A DNA stretch of 64,000 nucleotides from DASXKD01 sp963703605 (GTDB taxonomy: Bacteria > Actinomycetota > Actinomycetes > Streptosporangiales > Streptosporangiaceae), in assembly GCA_963703605.1 (NCBI GenBank), contig CAVPFC010000065.1, forward strand, positions 122,965-186,964, in the 5' to 3' direction. The notes below the pieces were generated by a model, which did no database searches, was not told the DNA's origin, and saw only the letters and a list, made by a program, of their open reading frames with translations. A program made the position numbers and the translations under genes. This document shows, piece by piece, positions 16,585 through 24,610 of this stretch (the stretch's first letter is position 1; each line of letters opens with the position of its first letter).

Positions 16585-17359
16585 GCCGATGGTCGTCGTG
16601 GACGACCTGCACGTCGTGTACCGCGTGTACGGGTCGGGCGCGGACAAGGGGACCGCGGCGACCGCGCTGCTGCGCATGCTCAGGCGCCAGCGGCGGCCGT
16701 CGATCCGGGAGGTCCACGCGATCCGCGGCATCTCCTTCGTGGCCTACAAGGGCGACGCGGTGGGGGTCATCGGGCGCAACGGGTCCGGCAAGTCCACCAT
16801 GCTGCGCGCGATCGCGGGCCTGCTGCCGGCCGAGCAAGGCATGGTGTACACGCTCGGGCACGCGGCCCTGCTTGGCGTCAACGCCGCGCTGCTGGAGAAC
16901 CTCACCGGGGAGAAGAACGTGATCCTCGGCTGCCTGGCGATGGGCATGAGCCCGCAGCTTGTGAAGGAGCGCTACCCGTCGATCGTGGAGTTCTCCGGCG
17001 TCGGCGACTTCATCAACCTGGCGATGAAGACGTACTCCACCGGCATGGGATCCCGGCTGCGGTTCGCCATCGCGTCCGCGAAGAGCCAGGACATCCTGCT
17101 CGTGGACGAGGCGCTGGCCACCGGGGACGCCGAGTTCCGGGTCAAGAGCCACCGGCGGATCGACGAGCTGCGCGAGCAGGCGGGCACGGTGTTCCTGGTG
17201 GCGCACAACCTCGGTGAGATCGAGGAGACCTGCAACCGGGTCATCTGGCTGGAGAAGGGGCGCATCGTCCAGGCCGGCTACAACGTTCCCGAGATCATCG
17301 ACGCCTACCTCGAGGCGACCGGCGGCGAGCCCCGCGTCCGCGAGCCCGCCAAGTCCTGA
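16571..17359 (+). CDS. Polysaccharide ABC exporter, ATP-binding protein (Wzt/TagH type)
   Basis: A 262-residue nucleotide-binding subunit overlapping the permease gene by 14 bp. Walker A is VIGRNGSGKST, the signature region is KTYSTGMGSRLRFAIA (the YSTGM form typical of polysaccharide exporters), Walker B is ILLVDEALATGD and the switch His is in FLVAHNLGE. There is no C-terminal carbohydrate-binding domain, so it is the short Rv3781/TagH type rather than the O9a Wzt type. It energises transport of the undecaprenyl- or decaprenyl-linked glycan presumably made by the glf/glfT2 genes. Confidence 0.9.
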   Translation: MAVAEPMVVVDDLHVVYRVYGSGADKGTAATALLRMLRRQRRPSIREVHAIRGISFVAYKGDAVGVIGRNGSGKSTMLRAIAGLLPAEQGMVYTLGHAALLGVNAALLENLTGEKNVILGCLAMGMSPQLVKERYPSIVEFSGVGDFINLAMKTYSTGMGSRLRFAIASAKSQDILLVDEALATGDAEFRVKSHRRIDELREQAGTVFLVAHNLGEIEETCNRVIWLEKGRIVQAGYNVPEIIDAYLEATGGEPRVREPAKS

Positions 17360-19386
17360 CCGGCCACCCGGCCTGACCGGGCGTTTAGTCCTGCCCGGCC
17401 GCTGCGCCGGGCTGGGCCACGGCGCCCGGGCTGGGCCGCGGCTTCGGGCTCGGACCGCTGGCCGGTCACGTGCATCGCATCGGGCCCGGGCCCCGGGTCC
17501 GTCTCGGGCCCGGGCACCGCGCCGGCCCGGCGCAGCCGCAGCTTCATCCGGGTGCCACCGCTCGGCAGGGAGGTCGCCGAAACCCCTCCGTCCTGCGCGA
17601 CCGCCAGCTGCTGCACGATGTACAGCCCGAGACCGATGCCGCCGAAGCGGCGGCGGTCGCCGGCCTCGCCCTGCACGAAACGCTCGAAGATCCGCTGGTG
17701 GTCGCCGGGCGAGATGCCGATGCCCTCGTCATCGACCGTGACCTCGATCCGGTCCCGGACCGAGCGGGCGCGGACGGTGACCGCCCCGCCGTTCGGCGAG
17801 TACTTGAAGGCGTTTTCCAGCAGCTGGCCGACCATGATGTCGGTGGCGATCGGGTCGCCGTATGCCTCGGGGAGCCGCTCGGGAATGTCGGCGATCAGCG
17901 TGTGCTTCTCCGACAGCGACCGGAATCCGGCCACGGTCCCGCGCAGCAGGGCGGCGAGGTCGAACGGCCCGTTGCGAACGGCGAGCTGGTCCGCCCCGGC
18001 CCGGGCGCCGAGCAGCAACTGCTCCACCAGATGCCCCAGGGAACCGGCCCGCTCGGCGATCGTCTGCACCGCGCTGCGGCGCTCGTCGTCGGTCAGCTTG
18101 TCCCACCGGTTGCTCAGCGTGCTCGCGAATCCCTGCACCACCGTGATCGGCGTGCGCAGCTCGTGGCTGGTGGTGGCGAGAAACAGGTCCTTGGCCTCTT
18201 CGAGTTCCTTGGCCGCGGTCACGTCCCGGAAGTCCACGACCCGCTCGTCCTTGCCGTCGAGCACGTTGCACAGCACGTCGAGCCAGCGGCCCCCGGGCAG
18301 CCGGTGGGTCAGCCTCGGCGCGCCCGGCTCCGGCACGGGGAACGGCGGGGGCCTGCCGGTCACCTCGTCCGCCGACATGCCGGTCAGCTTGTGCGCCGCG
18401 GGATTCCACTGCCGGATCAGGCCGTCCCGGTCGAGCACCGCGATACCGTCGGCGCTGGCGTCGATCACCGCGCGCTCGTGGGCCCGCTGCCTGACGAGTT
18501 CCTCGAACGCCATCGCGTTGGTGAGGGCGACCCCGGCGTGGCCGGCCAGCAGCTCCAGCAGCTCGAGTTCGACGTGGCCGACCTTCCCGCCGCTGTACAG
18601 CGCGTACAGCGCGCCGTAGGGCCGGTCGCGCACGTGCGACAAGGCCAGGGTGATCGTGTGCAGCCCGGGCAGGGCGGACCAGACCAGGTCGTCGAACTCG
18701 CCGGACTCCCCGGTCCGCATCATCACGGTGCGATCGGACCGCATCAGCTCACCGACCAGGCTGGTGGGCAGGTCGGAGGTCCGGCCCCGGAGCCGGGCCG
18801 GCAGTCCCTCGGTGCTGACCAGGCGCGCCCGGTCGTCCTCGATGAGGACGAAGCCGCCCGCGTCGGCGCCGGTCAGCTCGCACAGGCTGGCGGCGATCTG
18901 GTCCAGCACGGCCTCCAGGTCGCGCTGGGCGTTCATGTCGGCCACCACGTCGCCCAGCTTGCGCACCACCCGGGCGCGCTCGGCCGCGTGATGCCTGGCG
19001 ACGGCGTCCTCCCCGGTCCGGTGGCACACGTTCACCCAGCCGATAACCTCACCGGTACGGTCGCGCAGCGCACTGGTGTCGATGCGCAGGTCCAGCAGCG
19101 CGCCGTCCTTGCGGGAACGGCGGGTCACGAACGAGATCTGGCCGCCGGACCGGACCCGCTCCAGGGCCGCGTTGTGCTCGGCGTGCAGTTCTTCGGGGAT
19201 CAGCGGCGGCGCCTGGCCGAGCACTTCCGCGGCGGTCCAGCCGAACATCCGCTCCGCGGCGGGGTTCCACAGCAGCACCGTCCGCTCGGTGCTGAAAGCG
19301 ATGATGGGGTCAGCCGCGCACTCCACGACGGCACGCGACGTCGCGTCGATACGGTCTTGTCCGGCTACCACCGGTTCTGGCCCCAC
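17305..19386 (-). CDS. Sensor histidine kinase with PAS-GAF-PAS input
   Basis: A 693-residue soluble kinase without obvious membrane helices. A PAS domain at about 15-130 (IIAFSTERTVLLWNPAAERMFGW) is followed by a GAF domain at about 150-300, a second PAS (GIAVLDRDGLIRQWNPAAHKL), a HisKA motif TSHELRTPITVVQGF with the phosphoacceptor His near 408, and an HATPase with LLENAFKYSPNGG, VDDEGIGIS and FGGIGLGLYIV. The last 70 residues are low in complexity and run 55 bp into the convergent exporter gene. No response regulator lies beside it, so it is an orphan kinase. The GTG at 19386 is the first start in the conserved region. Confidence 0.88.
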   Translation of the reverse strand: MGPEPVVAGQDRIDATSRAVVECAADPIIAFSTERTVLLWNPAAERMFGWTAAEVLGQAPPLIPEELHAEHNAALERVRSGGQISFVTRRSRKDGALLDLRIDTSALRDRTGEVIGWVNVCHRTGEDAVARHHAAERARVVRKLGDVVADMNAQRDLEAVLDQIAASLCELTGADAGGFVLIEDDRARLVSTEGLPARLRGRTSDLPTSLVGELMRSDRTVMMRTGESGEFDDLVWSALPGLHTITLALSHVRDRPYGALYALYSGGKVGHVELELLELLAGHAGVALTNAMAFEELVRQRAHERAVIDASADGIAVLDRDGLIRQWNPAAHKLTGMSADEVTGRPPPFPVPEPGAPRLTHRLPGGRWLDVLCNVLDGKDERVVDFRDVTAAKELEEAKDLFLATTSHELRTPITVVQGFASTLSNRWDKLTDDERRSAVQTIAERAGSLGHLVEQLLLGARAGADQLAVRNGPFDLAALLRGTVAGFRSLSEKHTLIADIPERLPEAYGDPIATDIMVGQLLENAFKYSPNGGAVTVRARSVRDRIEVTVDDEGIGISPGDHQRIFERFVQGEAGDRRRFGGIGLGLYIVQQLAVAQDGGVSATSLPSGGTRMKLRLRRAGAVPGPETDPGPGPDAMHVTGQRSEPEAAAQPGRRGPARRSGRAGLNARSGRVAGQDLAGSRTRGSPPVASR

Positions 19387-19487
19387 CCTTGCATCGTGCC
19401 ATTACCCAGCCATCCAGGCCCGCAAATCGGCGCTGGCATCACCCGGGACCTGGTGAGCGACAGCCAAGACCGCGCCCACGCGAGGAG

Positions 19488-20684
19488 CTACCTGCGCACG
19501 GTCCAGGGGAACAGGACCGCGTCGGAGCGTCCGTGGCCGTCTTTGACGTGCACCGTCGGCTGGTACACGCCCGTCGTGCCAAGCTTGCCGGTGATCAGCC
19601 CCGCGGCGCTGATGTGGATCCCCGGCGGCAGGCCGGTGGCGGTGAACGACAGCCTCCGGCCGGCAACGGGGTCGGCTGCCTTGACCTGGATACGCACCGG
19701 CCTGCCGGTGACGCCGTTGCGCGCGCCGGGATCGAGCAGCGGGATCCGGGCCGGGTTGAGCAGGTCGAGGTCGGTGTGCCCGCGGGACTGGATCCCGCTC
19801 ACCGTGCCGCTGCTGGTGTACTGCCAGAAGGCCCAGTTGTTCCAGCCGGGCGCCCGGATGGGGTGCGATCCCGAGCTGTAGTCCGGTATCCAAACCGGCA
19901 CGTGCCGGAAGTTGGCGGCGCCGCCGGTGCACTTCTGCCACCACGGCGGCGGGGTGTAGATGACCGGGTCGCGTCCCGTTCTGGCCCGCAGTTCGGCGTC
20001 GAACCGGGTGATCCAGGTGACCATGGCGGACTTGCTGAGCCCGTAACACTCGTTGGTGTGGTCGGTGCTGGTATACGGGTCGTACTCGATGTCCAGCATG
20101 ATCGCCGGCACCGGGCCGCCCGCCTTGGCCAGGTACCTGAGCAGGTAGTCGGCCTGCTTCACCGGATTGGCGGTGCTGCCGTTGCCGTTGGGGATGGCGA
20201 ACACGTAGGCCATCACCGACAGCCCGGCGGCCTTGGCGTGGGCCAGGTCGGACAGCGCGTACGGGTTCTTGTAGTAGGCGCCCTCGGTCGCCTTGATCGC
20301 CGCGAACTGGATGCCTGCCTGGGCGACCTTGGCCCAGTCGATGCTCGCCCCGTTGGGGTGCTGGTAGTCGGCAATATCTATGCCGTGCAGCGCATTGGGC
20401 AGCGGGGAGCCCGGGCCGCCCTGCCGCATCGGCGCGCCCGCGAGCTGGCGCAGCACCTGCGGCGAGTGCGTGGCGCCGGTGTTGTACCGGTTCCCGCGCC
20501 GCTCCGGCCCGGCCGCGGCGGCCGCCGCGCGGCTGGCCGGCGGCGCAGGCACGGCCGCGATCCGCGCCAAGGGCTGCGGGCCACGCACCCCCGCTGCCGC
20601 CGGAAGGGCCATGAGCGCGAGCGCACCGAACCCGGCGGCCGCCACGGTGATCCGCGCCGCGCGCTGGCGCAGCATTGCCGTCAT
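19488..20684 (-). CDS. Secreted GH25 muramidase (lysozyme)
   Basis: A 398-residue exported peptidoglycan hydrolase. A signal peptide (ITVAAAGFGALALMALPAAAG) and an Ala-rich linker precede the GH25 barrel: GIDIADYQHPNGASIDWAKVAQ, FAAIKATEGAYYKNPY, the catalytic Asp-x-Glu in MLDIEYDP, and FWQYTSSGTVSGI with TDLDLLN. The C-terminal 80 residues (VRIQVKAADPVAGRRLSFTATGLPPG) form a putative Ig-like domain that often binds surface polymers. Cleaves the MurNAc-GlcNAc bond; likely used in wall turnover. A GGGAGGG site supports the ATG at 20684. Confidence 0.9.
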   Translation of the reverse strand: MTAMLRQRAARITVAAAGFGALALMALPAAAGVRGPQPLARIAAVPAPPASRAAAAAAGPERRGNRYNTGATHSPQVLRQLAGAPMRQGGPGSPLPNALHGIDIADYQHPNGASIDWAKVAQAGIQFAAIKATEGAYYKNPYALSDLAHAKAAGLSVMAYVFAIPNGNGSTANPVKQADYLLRYLAKAGGPVPAIMLDIEYDPYTSTDHTNECYGLSKSAMVTWITRFDAELRARTGRDPVIYTPPPWWQKCTGGAANFRHVPVWIPDYSSGSHPIRAPGWNNWAFWQYTSSGTVSGIQSRGHTDLDLLNPARIPLLDPGARNGVTGRPVRIQVKAADPVAGRRLSFTATGLPPGIHISAAGLITGKLGTTGVYQPTVHVKDGHGRSDAVLFPWTVRR

Positions 20685-20795
20685 AGGTGCCCTCCCTCAC
20701 CCCGCCGTGCTTGGTGACCATATACCGGGCTAACCGCGGACATGGCGCAAGCTCGCGAAGAACCGGCCCATGGTGGTGGAGGACCGCCCAGCGCC

Positions 20796-21662
20796 TTACT
20801 TCAGGAGGCGGGACATCCGGCGGTCGGCCAGCGGCTTGCCACCGGTCTGGCAGGTCGGGCAGTACTGCAACGAGGAGTCGGCGAACGACACCTCCCGCAC
20901 CGTGTCGCCGCAGACCGGGCAGGGCTGGCCGGTCCGGCCGTGTACCCGCAGGCCGGCTTTCTTCTCCGCCTTCAGTTCCCCGGCGGCGAGCCCCGCCGAC
21001 CTGGCGACGGCCTCGCGGAGGGCATCGGTCATCGCCGCGTGCAGCGCCGACACCTCGTCCGGGGTAAGGCTCGACGCGAGCTTGAACGGCGACATCTTCG
21101 CGGCGTGCAGCACCTCGTCCGAGTACGCGTTGCCGACTCCCGCGATGACCTTCTGGTCCCGCAGGACGCCCTTGATCTGAGTGCGGCGCCCGGCGAGCAG
21201 CCCGGCCAGCACGTCCGGGGTGAACGACTCGGCCAGCGGGTCGGGCCCGAGCGAGGCGACGCCCGGTACCTCCTTGGGGTCGGCCACCAGGTACACCGCG
21301 AGCCGCTTCTTGCTGCCCGCCTCGGTGAGGTCGAACCCGCTCTCGTCGGTGAACCGCAGCCGGAAGGCGAGCGGGCTCTTGCCGGGCCGGGGCGGCTCCG
21401 GCGGCAGGCTGTCCCGCCAGCGGAGCCAGCCCGCCCGGGCGAGGTGGATGACGAGGTGGAGCTGGGCTGGCTCGGTGACCAGGTCGAGGAACTTCCCGTG
21501 CCGGTCCGCACCGCTGACCCGCTGGCCGGCCAGCGCGCTCAAATCGGGCTGGTAGGTCTTGAGCACGGAGATGGCCGTGCTGGCGGCCCAGTCGATGACC
21601 CGCCCCACCGCACGCTCGCGCAGGAAGATGGCGAGCGACTCAACCTCTGGCAGTTCCGGCAC
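20796..21662 (-). CDS. Fpg/Nei-family DNA glycosylase
   Basis: A 288-residue base-excision repair enzyme. The mature N-terminus PELPEVE supplies the catalytic Pro2 and Glu3; DRHGKFLDL carries the conserved Lys; GVLRDQKVIAGVGNAYSDEVLHAAK is the helix-two-turn-helix; the C-terminal zinc finger is CPVCGDTVREVSFADSSLQYCPTC. These residues allow removal of oxidised bases with beta/delta-elimination. Whether it acts as MutM or as an endonuclease VIII homologue cannot be decided by eye. It is transcribed toward the muramidase gene. Confidence 0.9.
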   Translation of the reverse strand: MPELPEVESLAIFLRERAVGRVIDWAASTAISVLKTYQPDLSALAGQRVSGADRHGKFLDLVTEPAQLHLVIHLARAGWLRWRDSLPPEPPRPGKSPLAFRLRFTDESGFDLTEAGSKKRLAVYLVADPKEVPGVASLGPDPLAESFTPDVLAGLLAGRRTQIKGVLRDQKVIAGVGNAYSDEVLHAAKMSPFKLASSLTPDEVSALHAAMTDALREAVARSAGLAAGELKAEKKAGLRVHGRTGQPCPVCGDTVREVSFADSSLQYCPTCQTGGKPLADRRMSRLLK

Positions 21663-22045
21663 ACCATAAATTCTGCCTTGCCCTGGTCACCGCCCTGACC
21701 AGCCGGGCCGGGCTGGCCGGCTGCCCGTCACCAGGCAGCGCGGCCAGTCTCCTCTTTCCTGCCTTACGCCTCACGGCTGGCTGGCCACGGGGCGAAGCCG
21801 AGGCCGGTTACGTAGCCGACCCCGCGGGGCTGGCCAGCGCCGCGGCCCAGCCGGTTTCCACGCGACCGGCCTGGCCGCGAAAGCCGGGGCTGGCCACGAA
21901 GGCGAAGCCGCGGCACACCCCCACGTGTGCCGGCCTGGCATTTAGTTGGTTCATGGAAACTAACTTATAGTGGACATAACTCGCGCGTTGGCATTGCGAG
22001 CGAGCCCAAGTGAGCGGACCATGGACCTGACAAGGACGAGAGGCC
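21663..22045. other. Intergenic region upstream of the universal stress protein gene
   Basis: 383 bp without a gene. Between about 21690 and 21910 the words GGCTGGCC and CGAAGCCG recur in degenerate copies, a low-complexity repeat field. The last 100 bp are AT-richer and hold the inverted repeat at 21942-21963, probably the promoter of the downstream gene. Confidence 0.45.
21942..21963. promoter_or_regulatory. Inverted repeat upstream of the universal stress protein gene
   Basis: TTAGTT (21942-21947) and AACTAA (21958-21963) flank a 10-base spacer about 83 bp before the ATG at 22046, in the only AT-rich patch of this spacer. A binding site for a dimeric regulator is plausible. Confidence 0.4.
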
Positions 22046-22564
22046 ATGGACCAGGCAGAGCCTTCGCCCCGCCCAGGACAGCCGGGCAAACCGCAGCGGC
22101 GGGACCCCGCCGAGGAGCCGCTGAGTGACCGGCGCACGTCCGGGGGGCTCGACCACCCCGTGGTGGCCGGTTACGACGGATCGCCGTCGAGCCGTAACGC
22201 GCTGGCCTACGCCGCCGGTGTGTCACGCCGGCTGGCCCGGCCGCTCGTCGTCGTTCATGTCACCCCGGGCGTCTACTGCGAGCCGCTGACCGGCCAGGTC
22301 ATCGGGCTGCCGCGGGCCAGGGCCGAGACGGAGAAGTGGTTGTTCGCCGAACTCGACCAGGTATGCGACCGGTCCGGCCTGGACGTGTGCGTGATCACCC
22401 GGCGCGGCAACCCGGCCAGGGAACTCGCCGCGGTGGCCGACCAGTTCAGCGCGGACGCCCTCGTCATCGGCGCGCCAGGCCACCGCTGGCACCAGGTGGT
22501 GGCCGGCTCGGTCCCCGGCTGGCTGGCCCGCCACGCCCACTGCCCCGTCATAGTGGTCCCCTGA
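22046..22564 (+). CDS. Universal stress protein (UspA family)
   Basis: A 172-residue single UspA domain after a Pro/Arg-rich 35-residue lead. VVAGYDGSPSSRNALAYAAG begins the fold; the ATP-binding loop is near VIGAPGHRWHQVVAGSVPGWLARHAHCPVIVVP, close to the Gx2Gx9G(S/T) pattern. Family members bind ATP and help cells survive redox or starvation stress. Start ATG 22046 follows a weak GAGAGG site. It is monocistronic. Confidence 0.85.
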   Translation: MDQAEPSPRPGQPGKPQRRDPAEEPLSDRRTSGGLDHPVVAGYDGSPSSRNALAYAAGVSRRLARPLVVVHVTPGVYCEPLTGQVIGLPRARAETEKWLFAELDQVCDRSGLDVCVITRRGNPARELAAVADQFSADALVIGAPGHRWHQVVAGSVPGWLARHAHCPVIVVP

Positions 22565-22628
22565 CCCACCCCGTTCCCTCAAGTAACACTCCCGCCCCGA
22601 ATGCCGAAGGACTTTGGGGGAAGGGCCT

Positions 22629-22657
22629 GAATGCCCAGCCGCCAAAGCTGGGCATTC
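22629..22657. terminator. Perfect 11-bp hairpin downstream of the universal stress protein gene
   Basis: GAATGCCCAGC (22629-22639) and GCTGGGCATTC (22647-22657) pair perfectly around the 7-base loop CGCCAAA. It is 65 bp after the stop codon. There is no U-tract; an intrinsic terminator or transcript-stabilising hairpin is likely. Confidence 0.6.
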
Positions 22658-22805
22658 GCCAGTTTCAGCCAGGAGGTCCGGATGATCCCGCACGCCAGGA
22701 CTCTCCCGGACCGGCCCCCCGCAAGATTCCCAGGAATCTGGATTCTGCCTGCGCCGGGTGCTGTGGCCGCAAAGATAAGGAGCAACCGGTGGTATCAGAA
22801 TCCAC

Positions 22806-23029
22806 CCCGGCGAAGGCTTGGGCGGGCCCATGAAGGCCAATGACCGCGTACCCAGGAGGCACCCCGGTGAATGCGGCGATAGGCCCAGACGACTCCTGGC
22901 CCGGCCCGTGGATCCGCAGCAGCCCAGCCAAGCCCGCCCCGGTGAGGGCAGGAGATGGGCCCGTGCGGGCCAATGAGCGGCGCAGCCGCGAAGAAGCGGG
23001 TCCGGTGAAGGCCGCGATCGGTTCCGTGC
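22806..23029. repeat. Diverged direct repeats between usp and tRNA-Leu
   Basis: Two copies of a composite unit can be aligned. GGGCCCATGAAGGCCAATGA at 22824 matches GGGCCCGTGCGGGCCAATGA at 22957 at 17 of 20 positions, each preceded by a related CCCCGGYGA segment. Downstream, CCGGTGAATGCGGCGATAGG (about 22864) matches CCGGTGAAGGCCGCGATCGG (about 23012). The offset is roughly 133-148 bp. Confidence 0.55.
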
Positions 23030-23134
23030 GGGCCGGGGGCGGGGCGCGTGGGGGTCCGGGGGGTCGCCCCCCGGGTGGAATCGCGGCCCACGGCGCAGCC
23101 GACCGAAGGTCGGCAAGCAAGCAATGCCGGCTCG

Positions 23135-23217
23135 TGGGCGAGGAGGGATTTGAACCCTCACGTCCTCGCGGACACACGGACCTGAACCGTGCGCGTCTGC
23201 CATTCCGCCACCCGCCC
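23135..23217 (-). tRNA. tRNA-Leu(CAG)
   Basis: The leftward strand folds as a class II tRNA of 83 nt. The acceptor stem is GGGCGGG/CTCGCCC with one G-U pair and discriminator A. The anticodon stem is CACGG/CCGTG around the loop TTCAGGT, giving anticodon CAG for the codon CUG. The variable arm is GTCCGCGAGGAC and the T arm is GAGGGTTCAAATCCCTC. CCA is not encoded. A leucine tRNA at this place next to fhaA is common in related actinobacteria. Confidence 0.95.
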
Positions 23218-23302
23218 GGGGCAACGAGTCAGGTTAGCACGACCTCATGCTTACCCTCACCGCCGATACGATCGGATGCGAGCAGGGGAAGGAGGTACCC
23301 GG

Positions 23303-24058
23303 GTGGGAGTGCTACAGCGCTTCGAGCGAAGGCTTGAAGGCATGGTCGAGGGTGCCTTCGCGCGGGCGTTCAAATCCGAGGTAGAGCCGGTTGAGATCGC
23401 CAGCGCCGTACAGCGCGAGATGGACGACCGCGCGGCGATCGTCGCGCAGGGCCGGACGCTCGTGCCCAACGACTTCGTCGTGGAACTGTCCAGCGCCGAC
23501 AACGAGCGGCTGGCGGTCTACGCCGACAACCTGGGCATCGAGCTTGCCACCCTGGCCCGCGAGCACGCCAGGGAGCAGGGGTATTCATTCGTCGGCCCGG
23601 TGCGGATGCGATTCGAGGGCGTGCCGGACCTGACCACGGGGACGTTCCGCATCCGGTCGGGGGTGATCCGCGGGACCACGGTGGAAGGCGGGGAGATCCG
23701 CCGTCCCGCGAGCGACCTGCCCCGGCCGCCTGGCGCGTTTGCCGGGCGGCCCCGGTTGCTCGTGTCGGGCCCGGAGCCGGGCTCGGACGGGAACATGCAG
23801 CGCACCTACGAGCTGACCTCACCGGTGACCATGCTCGGCCGCGGCACGGACTGCGACCTGCGCCTGGTCGACCCCGGTGTCTCGCGTCATCACGCTGAGT
23901 TGCGTGTTGAGGATGATCAGGTGGTGCTGGTGGATCTAGGTTCCACCAACGGCACCTTCGTCAACAGCGAGCCGGTCCGGCGGATCGCTCTTACCGACGG
24001 GACACGGGTCACGCTCGGGCGTACGACCCTGGTGTTCCGGCGAGACGCCGCCTACTAG
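23303..24058 (+). CDS. fhaA: FHA-domain protein FhaA (DUF3662-FHA)
   Basis: A 251-residue protein. The N-terminal DUF3662 domain starts VGVLQRFERRLEGMVEGAFARAFKSEV; a short Pro-rich linker follows; the FHA domain at about 174-250 contains LGRGTDCDLRLVDPGVSRHHAEL and LGSTNGTFVN, the phosphothreonine-binding loops. In mycobacteria FhaA binds phosphorylated MviN/MurJ and PknB and slows peptidoglycan synthesis. The GTG at 23303 is fixed by the strong GGAAGGAGGT site at 23287-23296. First gene of the growth-signalling operon. Confidence 0.93.
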   Translation: MGVLQRFERRLEGMVEGAFARAFKSEVEPVEIASAVQREMDDRAAIVAQGRTLVPNDFVVELSSADNERLAVYADNLGIELATLAREHAREQGYSFVGPVRMRFEGVPDLTTGTFRIRSGVIRGTTVEGGEIRRPASDLPRPPGAFAGRPRLLVSGPEPGSDGNMQRTYELTSPVTMLGRGTDCDLRLVDPGVSRHHAELRVEDDQVVLVDLGSTNGTFVNSEPVRRIALTDGTRVTLGRTTLVFRRDAAY

Positions 24059-24121
24059 CCCCTGCACGAACGACACTGAAAGGCAACCCGCGGTCCCGGA
24101 CATCCGAGGACACATGACCCG

Positions 24122-24610
24122 ATGAATCCGCTTACCCTCCTCCTTATCAGGCTCGCCTTCCTGGCGGTCCTGTGGCTGTTCGTCATCGCAGCGGTGGGCG
24201 TGGTGCGCACGGATCTGTTCGGCCCGTCGCGGAGGTCACGCCAGCGGCGGCGGCAGCGCAAGCCACCGCCACCGCCGAAGCCTCCTCGCGCGCCCCGCAC
24301 CGGGCGGGTGAGCCGGAGCAGCCCGCAACGGCTGCTGGTGACCGCCGGCGGCCTGGCAGGCACCACGATCGGGCTGAGCGACCAGCAAATCACCATTGGC
24401 CGGGCAAATGATGCCACGCTAGTGCTAAACGACGACTACGCTTCGAGCCGACACGCCAGGCTGTTCCCGCAGGACGGTCAGTGGATTGTTGAGGATCTCG
24501 GATCGACCAACGGTACATACCTCGACCGGCAGAAGGTGACCCAGCCGACGCCGGTGCCCCCGGGCGTGCCGATCCGCATTGGCAAGACCGTTCTGGAACT
24601 TCGCAGATGA
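24122..24610 (+). CDS. fhaB: Membrane-anchored FHA protein FhaB
   Basis: A 162-residue protein with one N-terminal membrane helix (LLLIRLAFLAVLWLFVIAAV), a basic Pro-rich linker (RRQRKPPPPPKPPRAP) and a C-terminal FHA domain: ITIGRANDATLVLNDDYASS followed by RHARLF and LGSTNGTYLD. The mycobacterial counterpart FipA/FhaB bridges PknB substrates with the division machinery. Its stop overlaps the pstP start by ATGA. Confidence 0.92.
   Translation: MNPLTLLLIRLAFLAVLWLFVIAAVGVVRTDLFGPSRRSRQRRRQRKPPPPPKPPRAPRTGRVSRSSPQRLLVTAGGLAGTTIGLSDQQITIGRANDATLVLNDDYASSRHARLFPQDGQWIVEDLGSTNGTYLDRQKVTQPTPVPPGVPIRIGKTVLELRR

Larger units (their letters stand above)
22565..23134. other. Intergenic region with a perfect hairpin and diverged repeats
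   Basis: 570 bp without a convincing gene. It holds the 11-bp hairpin at 22629-22657 and the diverged repeat pair annotated separately. Several frames run through it but all have repetitive Pro/Ala-rich products typical of GC-rich noncoding DNA. Confidence 0.5.

Noticed and set aside
17470..19881. An 803-codon frame antisense to the histidine kinase
   Set aside because: The opposite strand carries clear PAS, GAF and kinase motifs; this frame has none.
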